This document shows positions 1 to 8,383 of a stretch of 50,827 nucleotides of DNA, piece after piece. Source of the DNA: Dehalococcoidia bacterium (GTDB lineage Bacteria; Chloroflexota; Dehalococcoidia; UBA2979); assembly GCA_009379925.1 (NCBI GenBank), contig WHSU01000022.1, positions 1-50,827 on the forward strand, in the 5' to 3' direction. The notes beneath the pieces are model-generated. The model was not told where the DNA came from and did not search any database. It was given only the letters and a program-made list of their open reading frames with translations. The position numbers and the translations under genes were made by a program. Every line of letters starts with the position of its first letter. The first letter of the stretch is position 1.

Positions 1-2
1 AC

Positions 3-542
3 CTCGACCTCCCCGCGCTACCGAGGGTCCGGGCGGCCGCCGCCGAGCCGCAGACAGCCGGGGAACTCCGCCGCTCGGTCGCGCTCACCCTCGATGCTCG
101 TCACGAGGTGGAGCGGGTTGCCGTCGCGCTCCCTCGGGCGGCGCGCGCGCCAACGTTCGGCCCGAGGCTCAAAGCCGGTGCAAATATCCTGGCGCACACC
201 GCAATGGCCGAGGACCGTGTATGGAACGGCCATGCGCAAAGCCTGGAGCCGGATTCGTGGCTGGCCCCGTTGAACCTCGATGCGGTGAGGCCGGGCGACC
301 CGGAGCCCCTGCTCGACTTCGAGGAGTCCCTCGCCGCCTTCCGACGCGTCTGCGACCGTAGCCGCGCGCACCTCGAGTCGCATCGAGCAGGCGGGGCGAC
401 GGTCGGGCGATTGCCGTGGACGGCCGCGCACCTGTTCGCGCACGCGGGGGAGATGGCCGCCATAGGCTCGCTGGCGGGCATGGCGGACCTCGACTTGCCA
501 GGCGAGACGCCGCACTCGGCCGGTTGGACCGGAGGACAGTAG
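3..542 (+). CDS. DinB-fold protein, 5' end outside window
   Basis: The frame is open to the left edge, so the start is probably off the window; an in-frame ATG at 108 is a fallback start. The segment around LAHTAMAEDRVWNGHAQ and the C-terminal stretch AAHLFAHAGEMAAIGSLAGM look like the first and last helices of the DinB/YfiT four-helix bundle, with histidines at the positions that usually bind a metal. DinB-fold proteins include thiol-dependent S-transferases and damage-induced proteins; the substrate here is unknown. A second DinB-like gene follows 28 nt downstream on the same strand, which suggests co-transcription. Confidence 0.55.
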   Translation, partial: LDLPALPRVRAAAAEPQTAGELRRSVALTLDARHEVERVAVALPRAARAPTFGPRLKAGANILAHTAMAEDRVWNGHAQSLEPDSWLAPLNLDAVRPGDPEPLLDFEESLAAFRRVCDRSRAHLESHRAGGATVGRLPWTAAHLFAHAGEMAAIGSLAGMADLDLPGETPHSAGWTGGQ

Positions 543-570
543 AGAGGCTCAACGGGAGGGGGACTACGGC

Positions 571-1002
571 GTGCAGAAGTTGCTACGCGATCGCCTGGAC
601 CAGTCGTTCTCGCTCTATGACGAACTGGCATCGTCGCTGGACGGTGCGCAGCTGCGTCAGAAGCTCCCGGTGCCGTCCAACACGCTCGGCGAGCAGCTCT
701 GGTGCGTCATCGGGTCGCGAGAGAGCTGGGCGCGGGCGATCGAGCTGGGAGCGTGGGACGCGTGGGGCTGCTCCGTCGATGCTGCGGGTGTGCGTGATGC
801 CGAGGTGATGCGCGGGGCGCTGCTGGACAGTGGCCGCGCCGTTCGAGCGAGCATCGAGCAGGCGGGTGACGACGAGGCCCGGAGCAGGCTCGCGCTGGAG
901 CTCCTGGAGCACGAGTGCCAGCATCAGGGACAGATCCTGCGCTACCTCCTGGGACTCAGGATCGATGTCCCCGAGGGCTGGAAGCGGCGCTTCGCCCTCT
1001 GA
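571..1002 (+). CDS. DinB superfamily protein
   Basis: This 143-residue protein starts at GTG, preceded by the purine-rich stretch GGGAGGGGG about 12 nt upstream. It has the helical pattern of the DinB family and ends with a typical metal-site helix (LLEHECQHQGQILRYLLGL), where the His residues match the conserved C-terminal HxxxH. Length is normal for the family. No partner enzyme shows which thiol or substrate it uses. It lies between another DinB-like gene and a DUF488 gene on the same strand with short gaps, so an operon is likely. Confidence 0.7.
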   Translation: MQKLLRDRLDQSFSLYDELASSLDGAQLRQKLPVPSNTLGEQLWCVIGSRESWARAIELGAWDAWGCSVDAAGVRDAEVMRGALLDSGRAVRASIEQAGDDEARSRLALELLEHECQHQGQILRYLLGLRIDVPEGWKRRFAL

Positions 1003-1028
1003 TCCACCGGGGGCACCGGGGAGACAGC

Positions 1029-1400
1029 ATGACCGAGCAATCCGAGGTCCACATCGAAACGGGGTCCGTGTATCACCCGCCGGACGAGCCGTTCCCGCGC
1101 CTGCTCGTGATGCGTCGCTGGCCACGAGGCGTGGCGAAGGGCGCCGTCGACCAGTGGGAGCGCGACCTCGGCCCCAGCGACGAGTTGCGGAAGGCGTACC
1201 TGGCGGGCGAAGTGGACTGGCCGGCGTTCGCCTCCAGGTACCGCGCGGAGATGGCGGAGCGTCTCAGCCTCGTCGCGTGGGCGGCTGGGATGGCGCGCAC
1301 GACCGGCGTCACGTTGCTCTGCGGCTCGCATCCGGAGTCGGAATGCCACCGCAGCATCCTGGCGGATCTGATCCGCGAGTACCTCACAGCCGAGGGGTAG
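1029..1400 (+). CDS. DUF488 family protein
   Basis: The ATG at 1029 lies 26 nt after the preceding stop. The 123-residue product has the features of the short DUF488 proteins: an N-terminal strand leading to RRWPRG, a middle helix with WERDLGPSDELRK, and the C-terminal signature LLCGSHPESECHRSILADLI, in which a Cys and the CHR triplet are the family hallmark. Biochemical function of DUF488 is not established. Its position between DinB-fold genes is the only context. Confidence 0.8.
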   Translation: MTEQSEVHIETGSVYHPPDEPFPRLLVMRRWPRGVAKGAVDQWERDLGPSDELRKAYLAGEVDWPAFASRYRAEMAERLSLVAWAAGMARTTGVTLLCGSHPESECHRSILADLIREYLTAEG

Positions 1401-1474
1401 CCGGAAGACGATTCCTGCACAGCGGGGAACGAGGTGTGATCAGTGAGTGAATCCGCGGGCCGTCGGCGCTGGAT

Positions 1475-1984
1475 GTGACCGTAGTGGATCGGACCACCGA
1501 CCCGGCGACTCTCGTACGCTCCCTCGCCGCAACCACGGTGCGGGTCGAGGCCGTTGCGGGGCGGCTCTCGGCTGCGCAACTCAGACTCTCGCCAGCGCCG
1601 GGAGGTTGGTCGCCGAACGAAATCCTCTGGCACCTCCGCGCCGTGGCCGAGGTGTACGGCGAACACATCGCCCGGATCATGAATGAAGACCAGCCGCGCT
1701 GGCGCCACGTCTCCCCTCGTGCCCGGATGAGGAAGGCCCGATACGACCAGCAGCCCTTCGCAGAGTCGTTCGCGACCTTCGCGCGGCAGCGCACTGACCT
1801 GCTAACTCTGCTGGGAAGCATCGCGCCCGAAGCGTGGCAACGCGTTGCGCTCGTTCGAGTTGGTGAGCGCGAGTGGCGGTTAACACTCCAGGAGCGCGTC
1901 TGGGGGATGGCGAACCACGAGGAGGTTCACTGCGCCCAGATGGAAGAGGTGGCCACGGCCTTGAGTCAGCCTCCAGCGGTCTAG
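1475..1984 (+). CDS. DinB family protein
   Basis: This is a GTG-start, 169-residue protein. PGGWSPNEILWHLRAVAEVYGEHI is the first metal-site helix of the DinB_2 type (the W-x-x-x-E-I-L-W-H-L pattern is very typical), and MANHEEVHCAQMEEV is the C-terminal HxxxH helix. It is the third DinB-fold protein within 2 kb. Function is likely a metal-dependent thiol transferase or an unassigned DinB role. The stop is 51 nt from the convergent ferredoxin gene. Confidence 0.8.
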   Translation: MTVVDRTTDPATLVRSLAATTVRVEAVAGRLSAAQLRLSPAPGGWSPNEILWHLRAVAEVYGEHIARIMNEDQPRWRHVSPRARMRKARYDQQPFAESFATFARQRTDLLTLLGSIAPEAWQRVALVRVGEREWRLTLQERVWGMANHEEVHCAQMEEVATALSQPPAV

Positions 1985-2035
1985 GCGCCGCCGAGGAGAT
2001 CGCCTCGGCCCCGTCCCGTCCTCGCCTCGGACCGG

Positions 2036-3265
2036 CTACAGCTCGCGGACGAGCATGCCTTGCGGCAAATGGCGCCAGGTGCGCAGACGGTAGTTCTCGA
2101 GGCCCGCATCCTTTGCGTAGTCCTCCGCGCGAGCCGCCATCCCGGCAGGGATGTAGATGTAGAGCGGTGCCTCTTTGTTCTCCAGGCGCTTCCACACGTA
2201 GTGCGCCTGTTCGCGCGTCAGTGTCTCGCGCGTCTCCACCTGCGCCACCATCACCGGGTAGTTGCCGGGGTGCCGCGTCACCACGATGTCGGGGAACAGC
2301 TTCTCGCCGCCGCCCAGCTCGATGGCCATCTGCGGCTCCGGCAGGTTCACATACGTGTGCAGGTCCGGGGCCGCCTCGTTCGGGTAGGCGAAGCGGTCCC
2401 GCGCGATGTCGAGCACGGTCCGTTCGAGCGTGAAGCGCCGTGACTCCTCGCTACGCCGCCACTCGACGCGTCCCGCTCGCCAGGCACCGAGGCGCCGCTC
2501 GTGGCTCGACGCGAACCGCGACAGCATGCTCGCCTGGCTGCCGAACACCACGAGACCGAGGATCAGCGCGAGCGGTAGCAACACGACGACGGTCGCGCCG
2601 ATGCCGACGCCGCCGATGGTCAGCCACGTTGGCCCCGGGAAGACCCACAGCGCGTAGAACAGAGCAGCGAAGAGCAGGATCGATACGAGGCCGGCGGGCG
2701 AGGGCATCGGACGGCTCATCGCAACCGCGCCACCGGCGGGCACCTGCGCGTAGGCGGCGACCGGCTCGGGCTCGGGAGCAGGCGACTGCGCGGCGGGCGC
2801 CGCTGCAGCCGGGGCGGCCGCAGGCGACTCGCCGACGTTCGCGGACTCGGTCGCCGGGACGGGCGCTGCCGAGGCCTCGCCGACCTCGTCCGCGGCGCGC
2901 TGACCGCCGGTCGCCTCATCCGCGGTATCGCCAGCCGGTGCCGCCGCCGCGGCGGCGCTGGCCGGAGCTGGGGCTGCTGCCTCGCCACCCGGTACCTTGG
3001 CGCGGGCGGCTGCCTTATCGCTGTACCACAGCTGGTTGATCTCGGTGAAAGGCCGCTGGTCCGCGGGGACGTCAGCCTCCGGGAAGATGGCGCTCACGGG
3101 GCAGGCCGGCTGACACGCACCACAGTCGATGCACTCGACCGGGTCGATGTACAGCATCGTGTCCGCACCCTCGTCGAAGTGGATGCAGTCGACGGGGCAG
3201 ACATCGACACAGGACTGGTCCTGCACGTCGATGCAGGGCTGGGTGATGACGAACGTCACGGTCAA
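2036..3265 (-). CDS. Seven-iron-type ferredoxin fused to a membrane-anchored C-terminal domain
   Basis: Residues 1-75 are a complete bacterial ferredoxin with cysteines at 11, 19, 23 and 27 (the CxxxCPVDC block) and at 45, 48, 51 and 55 (CIDCGACQPACP), as in 7Fe or 8Fe ferredoxins. A low-complexity Ala/Pro/Glu linker runs from about 90 to 180. Two hydrophobic segments follow (about 191-210 and 213-241). A soluble C-terminal domain (about 250-409) contains FPDIVVT and VMVAQVET, spaced like the PD and (D/E)xK elements of nuclease-like folds but ending in T instead of K. Stand-alone ferredoxins of this type are about 80-110 residues, so this 409-residue fusion is unusual. The ferredoxin and membrane segments are clear; the function of the C-terminal domain is not. 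Confidence 0.8.
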   Translation of the reverse strand: MTVTFVITQPCIDVQDQSCVDVCPVDCIHFDEGADTMLYIDPVECIDCGACQPACPVSAIFPEADVPADQRPFTEINQLWYSDKAAARAKVPGGEAAAPAPASAAAAAAPAGDTADEATGGQRAADEVGEASAAPVPATESANVGESPAAAPAAAAPAAQSPAPEPEPVAAYAQVPAGGAVAMSRPMPSPAGLVSILLFAALFYALWVFPGPTWLTIGGVGIGATVVVLLPLALILGLVVFGSQASMLSRFASSHERRLGAWRAGRVEWRRSEESRRFTLERTVLDIARDRFAYPNEAAPDLHTYVNLPEPQMAIELGGGEKLFPDIVVTRHPGNYPVMVAQVETRETLTREQAHYVWKRLENKEAPLYIYIPAGMAARAEDYAKDAGLENYRLRTWRHLPQGMLVREL

Positions 3266-3373
3266 GCCTTCCGTCGACCGGGCGGGCGCGAGACACGCGC
3301 GACGACACGCCCGGGCTCGGGCGGATCGTACCGAGGTACATCGTGAGCGTCTATTCGCGGTGTAGCGTGGGCG

Positions 3374-4387
3374 CTACTCCTCGATCAGGCCCTTGTCGAT
3401 GAGCCATTGACGCGCGACATCCTCGTGGTCTTGGCGCGGGTCGGCGGCCTGCACCGCGAAGTTCATCGCGCGCAGGTCTTCCGTGGTCAGCTCAGCCGTC
3501 ACGCGGTCCAATGCGTCTCGCAGCTCGTCGCCGTAGGCGTCGAGGACCTCCGTGCGGACGGCCGGCGCGATGTTCTCCGCCGGCTGAAGGGCCATGTCGT
3601 CCTCCAGCGCCACCCATTCGTTCGCCTGGATCACCGCGTCCGTGCTGAACAGCAGCGCGACATCAATTGCGCCCTCCTCCAGCGAGGTGACCCGGGCGCC
3701 GAAGTCGAGCGGCACGAGCTCGCCGAACTCGACGCCATAGACCTCGCTCAGGCCGATCGCGCAGAACTGCCGCTCGGGGCACTCGAGAGGTGCGCCGAAC
3801 CGCAAGTCGCCGGCGACGGCCGCGAGGTCACTGACCGTGGTGAGGCTGTGCTCGTCCGCCAGTTCGCGCGTCACCACAATCTGGTTCGTGGTCTGCGCGT
3901 CCGCGGTCTCCAGCAACGCGATGCCGGACCCCTCCAGGGCCGCGCGGCCGGCCTCGGCCGTCTCGCCGGCATCCGAGGTGGGCTCACCGCCGAGGTAGGT
4001 CAGCAGGCTACCGATGTACTCGGGGATGAGGTCGATCTCGCCACTCTCGAGGGCGGGCTGGATAATTTCGCGCGGGTTCCCGAGGCGTAGCTTGCTCGTG
4101 TCGACTTCGAAGCCCGCCTCCTCCAGCGCGGTCGCGTAAATCCAGGCCAGCGTCACGCTCTCGTCGAAGTCGAAGGAAGACACCACCACCGGCTCCCCGC
4201 CGGCCGGCGCGGAGGTGGCGCTCGCCGTCTCGCCGCCCGCGGCGGTACTGGTCGCGGTGCTCCCTGCTTCGCCGGCGCCGTCGCCGTTGTCGTCCGTGCA
4301 GGCGGCCGCCAGGAGCAGCGCCGCTCCCAGCAGCCCGACCAGGCCACTCCAGCGGAGCCAGCTCCGCCTCTCGCGTCCCTTGTCCAA
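3374..4387 (-). CDS. Glycine betaine/choline-type ABC transporter substrate-binding lipoprotein (OpuCC/OsmF family)
   Basis: The likely start is TTG at 4387 with GGGAG about 7 nt upstream. A lipoprotein signal ends in LLLAAAC (Cys30), followed by a Thr/Ala/Gly-rich tether. From about residue 70 the sequence matches the OpuAC/QAT periplasmic-binding family: VVVSSFDFDESVTLAWIYATALEEAGFEV, then LIPEYIGSLLTYLGG and DLRFGAPLECPERQFCAIGL. It lies last in a four-gene unit (ATPase, permease, permease, binding protein), 26 nt after the second permease. The role is capture of quaternary-amine osmolytes; the exact ligand cannot be read from sequence. Confidence 0.88.
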   Translation of the reverse strand: MDKGRERRSWLRWSGLVGLLGAALLLAAACTDDNGDGAGEAGSTATSTAAGGETASATSAPAGGEPVVVSSFDFDESVTLAWIYATALEEAGFEVDTSKLRLGNPREIIQPALESGEIDLIPEYIGSLLTYLGGEPTSDAGETAEAGRAALEGSGIALLETADAQTTNQIVVTRELADEHSLTTVSDLAAVAGDLRFGAPLECPERQFCAIGLSEVYGVEFGELVPLDFGARVTSLEEGAIDVALLFSTDAVIQANEWVALEDDMALQPAENIAPAVRTEVLDAYGDELRDALDRVTAELTTEDLRAMNFAVQAADPRQDHEDVARQWLIDKGLIEE

Positions 4388-4413
4388 GTGGGTCTCCCGT
4401 CCCGATGCCGCCG

Positions 4414-5130
4414 CTAGGCCGGCGGCGGCGTCGCCAGTCCCTCTGTCTGTCCCGTCTTACGCGCGCCACGAGGGGTCGCGAGGCGCTCGGCGAGACCGAA
4501 GCCAACCTCGGTCACGATCGCCAGCGACGCCACCAGCAACGCGCCACCCAGGATGCGCGCGTTGTCCTGTACCGCGAAGCCGTCCACGATGTAGCGACCG
4601 AGGCCACCCCATCCTACGAGCGCGCCCAATGTCGCGGTAGCAACGACCTGGACCGCTGAGACGCGCACACCGGCGAGGATCACGCGGGACGCCAGCGGCA
4701 GCTCCACTCTGCTCAGCACCTGGTGCTCCCGCATGCCAAGGCCGCGCGCCGCCTCCACGGTTTCGCGCTCAACCGTCCCAACGCCGGTGACCGCGTTCGT
4801 GAACATCGGTGGGATGGCGAGGAGCAGCAGCGCGAGGAACGTCGGCCAGTACCCGATCCCGAGCCCGGCGCGGATCGAGAACGGGAGCGCGAGGGCGACG
4901 ACGGCGAACGAGGGCACCGCCCGCCCCAGGTTCACGACGGCGACCGCCAGCACCTGACCTCGGCCGGAGTGTCCCAGCCAGACGCCGGGCGGCAGCGAGA
5001 TGAGCGCCGCGATGGCGACGGCGAGCGCGCTCATCTGCACGTGCTCGCCCAGCCGGCGAGGGATCGCGTTGCGCCCCTCCCAGTTCGCGGGGTCCGCGAA
5101 CCAGGCAGCGACATCCGCGAGCAGGTCCAT
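4414..5130 (-). CDS. OpuC/ProW-type ABC transporter permease
   Basis: I chose the ATG at 5130 (MDLLADVAAWF). The longer frame upstream is Arg-rich and overlaps the gap after the previous gene. The product is about 238 residues with five or six membrane segments and the binding-protein-dependent permease EAA loop (VEAARGLGMREHQVLSRVELPLASRVILAGVRV). The loop contacts the ATPase encoded upstream. It is 25 nt from the sister permease, so the two probably form a heterodimeric channel for betaine-like osmolytes. Confidence 0.87.
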   Translation of the reverse strand: MDLLADVAAWFADPANWEGRNAIPRRLGEHVQMSALAVAIAALISLPPGVWLGHSGRGQVLAVAVVNLGRAVPSFAVVALALPFSIRAGLGIGYWPTFLALLLLAIPPMFTNAVTGVGTVERETVEAARGLGMREHQVLSRVELPLASRVILAGVRVSAVQVVATATLGALVGWGGLGRYIVDGFAVQDNARILGGALLVASLAIVTEVGFGLAERLATPRGARKTGQTEGLATPPPA

Positions 5131-5155
5131 CAGCGTGTCCTCGCCGGCGCGGGCC

Positions 5156-5818
5156 TCATCCGAGGGTGCTCGAGCGCCCGCGCGTCCACGGGGTGAGCAG
5201 CCACTGCGCACCGACCAGCACCAGGTCCGCCGCCACAGCCAGCGCGATCGTCAGCACCGTGCCCACCACCATCGGCGTGGTGAAGTTGCGCCGCACGCCT
5301 TCCAGGATGAAGAGGCCGAGACCCCCCAGACTGATGATCGAGGTAATCGTTACCAGACCGATCACCGTCACCGTCGCGATCCTCAGTCCGGCGACGATCA
5401 CGGGAAGCGCCAGCGGCAGGTCGACCTCCAGGAAAAGCCGCGGGTGTCGGTAGCCCAGGCCCCGCGCCGCCTCGCGCACCTCGGGAGGCACGCCATCGAG
5501 GCCGGCGACCGTGTTGCGGATCAGGATCAGCAGCGTGTAGCTGACCAGTCCGACCTCCGCCGTCGTGACGCTGAGCCCGGTGACCGGCACGAGGAACGCA
5601 AAGAGCGCCAGGCTCGGGATGGTGTACAGCGCACCGGCCACCCAGGTGATCGGCGTATACGTGCGCCGGAAGCGCACGGCGATCAGCGAGGCGGCGAGGG
5701 CGATCGTGAAGCCGAGGCCAACCGCGATGCCGGTCAGCTGCAGGTGTTCCACGAACTGGCGCCAGATCTCGTCGCTGTTGCGCGTCACCCAGTCCCAGTC
5801 CAGCCACGACTCGATCAT
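5156..5818 (-). CDS. OpuC/ProW-type ABC transporter permease
   Basis: The ATG at 5818 overlaps the stop of the ATPase gene in an ATGA junction, which fixes the start and implies translational coupling. The 220-residue product has several hydrophobic segments and an EAA loop (REAARGLGYRHPRLFLEVDLPLALPVIVAGLRI). It is paralogous to the next gene. The two permeases, the ATPase and the lipoprotein form one transport unit. Confidence 0.88.
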   Translation of the reverse strand: MIESWLDWDWVTRNSDEIWRQFVEHLQLTGIAVGLGFTIALAASLIAVRFRRTYTPITWVAGALYTIPSLALFAFLVPVTGLSVTTAEVGLVSYTLLILIRNTVAGLDGVPPEVREAARGLGYRHPRLFLEVDLPLALPVIVAGLRIATVTVIGLVTITSIISLGGLGLFILEGVRRNFTTPMVVGTVLTIALAVAADLVLVGAQWLLTPWTRGRSSTLG

Positions 5819-6924
5819 GTGCGCGCCAGCTCCTCCGCGAGCGTCGAGAGCCGCAGCACGCCTCGATAGGTCACGCCGTCCGTGACGACCGCCACGCGGA
5901 GCTCCGGCGAGTTGACGATGGCGTCCAGCACTTCCCGCAACGTCGCCTCCGGCGCGATGCGGCGCTGGAGGGGGTGCGCCGCGCCCGCGTCCACCACGCC
6001 GCCGGGCGCGAGCTCGTCCCGGCCCAACCAACCGAGCAGGCGTTCGTCCTGGACCACCAGCACCCAGTCCAGCCGCTCGCGGTCCATCACGCGGCACGCC
6101 TCCTCCGTGTCGTCGCCGGGGGCGACAACCGGGCCGGGCTCCAGACCGACGTCGCCCGCGCGCAGCAAGGAGAGGCGGCGCAAACCCCGCTCGCTGCCCA
6201 GGAAGTCCTCCACGAACGCGCTGGCGGGCTTGCGCAGCAACTCGTCCGGCGTGCCCTCCTGCTCCACGACCCCGCCGACGTTCAGGACGACCACCCGCTC
6301 GCCCAGCTTGATCGCCTCGTCGATGTCGTGGGTGACGAAGACGATGGTCTTGTGCAGGCGCTGCTGGAGCGCCAGCAACTCGTCCTGCAGCCGGGCGCGC
6401 ACGAGCGGGTCGACGGCGCCAAACGGCTCGTCCATCAGCAGCAACGGCGGGTCCGCGGCCAGTGCTCGCGCTACACCCACCCGCTGCCGCTGCCCGCCGG
6501 AGAGCGCCGCCGGGTAGCGGTCGACGATCCCCGCCTCGAGGCCCACGACCTCGATCAGCTCGGCGATGCGGTCACGGGTGCGCGACTTCGACCAGCCGAG
6601 GAGTCGCGGGACCGTGGCGATATTCTCGGCGACGGTCCTGTGCGGGAAGAGCCCGAATTCCTGGATCACGTAGCCGATGCCGCGACGCAACTCGTGGGCC
6701 TGCAGACTGGTGACGTCCCGGCCGTCGACGGTGATGCGTCCGCTGGTCGGCTCGACGATGCGGTTGATCATCTTTAGTGTCGTTGTCTTGCCGCAGCCAG
6801 AGGGGCCAACGAGCGCCGTGACGGCCCCGGCCGGCAGGTCGAGCGTCAGTTCGGTGACCGCGGGGCGTGCGGCGCCGGGGTAGCGCTTCGAGACGCGCTC
6901 GAAGCGGATCGCAGCCTCGGTCAT
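5815..6924 (-). CDS. Glycine betaine-type ABC transporter ATP-binding protein with CBS-like C-terminus (OpuCA/ProV family)
   Basis: This 369-residue protein has Walker A GPSGCGKTTT, Q-loop VIQEFGLFPH, signature LSGGQRQR, Walker B LLLMDEPFGAVD and the switch His in VTHDIDEA. After about residue 240 it carries a tail resembling paired CBS repeats (TEEACRVMDRERLDWVLVVQDERLLGWL and ATLREVLDAIVNSPELRVAVVTDG). In OpuA/OpuC-type ATPases such CBS pairs sense ionic strength, so osmotic gating is likely. It is first in the operon. An AGAGTA sequence at 6966-6971 reads TACTCT on the minus strand and could be a -10 box. Confidence 0.9.
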   Translation of the reverse strand: MTEAAIRFERVSKRYPGAARPAVTELTLDLPAGAVTALVGPSGCGKTTTLKMINRIVEPTSGRITVDGRDVTSLQAHELRRGIGYVIQEFGLFPHRTVAENIATVPRLLGWSKSRTRDRIAELIEVVGLEAGIVDRYPAALSGGQRQRVGVARALAADPPLLLMDEPFGAVDPLVRARLQDELLALQQRLHKTIVFVTHDIDEAIKLGERVVVLNVGGVVEQEGTPDELLRKPASAFVEDFLGSERGLRRLSLLRAGDVGLEPGPVVAPGDDTEEACRVMDRERLDWVLVVQDERLLGWLGRDELAPGGVVDAGAAHPLQRRIAPEATLREVLDAIVNSPELRVAVVTDGVTYRGVLRLSTLAEELART

Positions 6925-6972
6925 AGCCTGCCTCGCCGTCTGCCCCAGCCGTTTCGGGGGCGTACAGAGTAC

Positions 6973-6995
6973 CGCTCGCCCCCTCGGGGCGAGCG
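6973..6995. repeat. Inverted repeat / hairpin, 10-bp stem
   Basis: CGCTCGCCCC at 6973-6982 is the exact reverse complement of GGGGCGAGCG at 6986-6995, with a 3-nt loop. It lies about 50 nt upstream of the minus-strand ATPase gene, so it may be in its 5' leader or be an operator. No T-tract follows on either strand. Confidence 0.5.
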
Positions 6996-7241
6996 CTCGG
7001 CAGGTTCCGCGCCAGGCGGCACCGTGTGAGGCGCCGCCTGATCCACTACGAATCGGCGCGCCGAATGTAGAGGCAAGTAGATCCGAATCAGGCGCGCTTC
7101 AATGGACCCGGATCGCCGTTCCGAAGACCCCGCGGGTCACCGCTTCACCGTTGTCGCTACTGGTTCGAATGCATGCGACGCATCACCTGGCGGGACCGCC
7201 TCACGATGTGTTCGGAGCACACTCGATCGCTCTCGATTGGC

Positions 7242-7272
7242 TTCCGATTTGACGCGACGCATAGAATCGGAA
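7242..7272. promoter_or_regulatory. Inverted repeat, possible operator upstream of the ectoine importer
   Basis: TTCCGATT (7242-7249) and AATCGGAA (7265-7272) are perfect 8-nt inverted arms with a 15-nt spacer, about 100 nt before the ehuB-like start. The centre-to-centre spacing of 23 nt would place both half-sites on nearly the same DNA face, which suits a dimeric regulator. There is no regulator gene next to it. Confidence 0.3.
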
Positions 7273-7322
7273 CGACCCCTGACAATTGCGCGCAGTTATG
7301 TGGAGGAATGCGACTGCGAATG

Positions 7323-7334
7323 CAGATGCATCTG
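7323..7334. promoter_or_regulatory. 12-nt perfect palindrome before ehuB-like gene
   Basis: CAGATGCATCTG reads the same on both strands and lies 40 nt upstream of the ehuB-like ATG. It may be a regulator site or chance; only its symmetry and position support it. Confidence 0.25.
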
Positions 7335-7374
7335 TTGCTGTGTGTGATCGTCGCACAGAGAGGACTGTGAACTC

Positions 7375-8367
7375 ATGAGTAAGTACCCGGTCACGCGCCG
7401 AGCCTTTATACGTCGCTCGGCCGTCTTCACGGCAGGAGCCGTAGCGCTCCCCGGCTTGCTGGCGGCCGCCTGTGACGACGACGAAGGCAACGGTGATACC
7501 GACGCAACCGCTACTGAGGCGGCGGGAGGCGACGGGACGGCGACCGCCACCGAAGCAGGTGGCAACGGTGAGACGGCCGCCGGGGGCTCCCTCGAGCGCA
7601 TCCGGGAGCAGGGCTTCGTCCGCGTCGGCTTCGCCAACGAGGCGCCGTACGGCTTTGCCACTCCACAGGGCGAGGTGACCGGCGAGGCGCCCGAGGTGGC
7701 GCGGGTGATCATGGAGCAACTCGGCGTCGACCAGATCGACGGGGTGGTGGTGCCCTTCGGCTCCCTGATCCCGGCCTTGCAGGCCGGCCGCTTCGACATG
7801 ATCGCAGCGGGCATGTTCATCAACGAAGAGCGGTGCGGTCAGATCCTCTTCTCGGACCCGGACTACTGCATCCCGCAGGCCCTCGGGGTCGCGGCGGGCA
7901 ACCCCCTGGGGCTGACCAACTACGACGACGTCGCCGCGAACCCGGACGCGAGGCTGGGCGTGCTCGGCGGCGCGGTCGAGGAGGGCTACGCCACGGCGGC
8001 GGGCGTGACCGAGGACCAGCTGGTGATCTTCGATGAGCCGACGAGCATGGCGGAGGGTCTGCAGGCAGGGCGTGTCGACGCCTTTGGATTGACCACGCTG
8101 TCCGTGCGCGAACAGCTGGACCGCCTCGGAGACGCGAACCTGGAGATGACGGAAGGCTTCACGCCGGTGGTCGACGGCGAGGAGCAGCTGGGTTGTGGCG
8201 CCTACGGCTTCCGGCAGGAGGACCAGGCGTTCCGCGACGAGTTCAACAGCGAGCTCGTCACCCTCAAGGGGAACGGGGAGGTCCTGCCGATCGTCGAACC
8301 GTTCGGCTTCACAGAGGACGAGACGAGCGCGGCGGCGGAGGTCACCGTCGAGGACATCTGCGGCTAG
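7375..8367 (+). CDS. ehuB: Ectoine/hydroxyectoine ABC transporter substrate-binding lipoprotein (EhuB-like)
   Basis: The 330-residue protein begins with a Tat-like signal (TRRAFIRRSAVF) that also ends in a lipobox, LLAAAC with Cys33, followed by an acidic Thr/Ala/Gly linker. The mature part has the polar-amino-acid binding-protein fold: LERIREQGFVRVGFANEAPYG, then GFDMIAAGMFI-type and ERCGQILFSDPDYC segments, where the paired cysteines and ERC motif are typical of EhuB. The four-gene order B-C-D-A and the character of the ATPase support ectoine uptake. Ectoine could serve as osmoprotectant or as carbon and nitrogen source; no catabolic genes are adjacent. Confidence 0.85.
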   Translation: MSKYPVTRRAFIRRSAVFTAGAVALPGLLAAACDDDEGNGDTDATATEAAGGDGTATATEAGGNGETAAGGSLERIREQGFVRVGFANEAPYGFATPQGEVTGEAPEVARVIMEQLGVDQIDGVVVPFGSLIPALQAGRFDMIAAGMFINEERCGQILFSDPDYCIPQALGVAAGNPLGLTNYDDVAANPDARLGVLGGAVEEGYATAAGVTEDQLVIFDEPTSMAEGLQAGRVDAFGLTTLSVREQLDRLGDANLEMTEGFTPVVDGEEQLGCGAYGFRQEDQAFRDEFNSELVTLKGNGEVLPIVEPFGFTEDETSAAAEVTVEDICG

Positions 8368-8383
8368 CGCGACGCGACTGGAT

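Larger units (their letters stand above)
6925..7374. promoter_or_regulatory. Divergent intergenic region between the two osmolyte importers
   Basis: This 450-nt stretch separates two divergent transporter operons and I see no convincing gene in it. It holds a 10-bp stem hairpin (6973-6995), an 8-bp hairpin with a 12-nt loop (7013-7020 with 7033-7040), an inverted repeat with 8-nt arms (7242-7249 and 7265-7272) and a 12-nt perfect palindrome (7323-7334). The right half is visibly less GC-rich than the coding regions. Promoters for both operons must lie here, so osmotic or ectoine-dependent control is a reasonable guess. Confidence 0.5.

Noticed and set aside
7145..7165. GGTTCGAAT resembling a tRNA T-loop
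   Set aside because: Flanking sequence does not form acceptor, D or anticodon arms.
7102..7347. 81-residue frame in the intergenic region before ehuB
   Set aside because: Cys-rich end and random-looking composition, no ribosome binding site and no family; the region looks regulatory.
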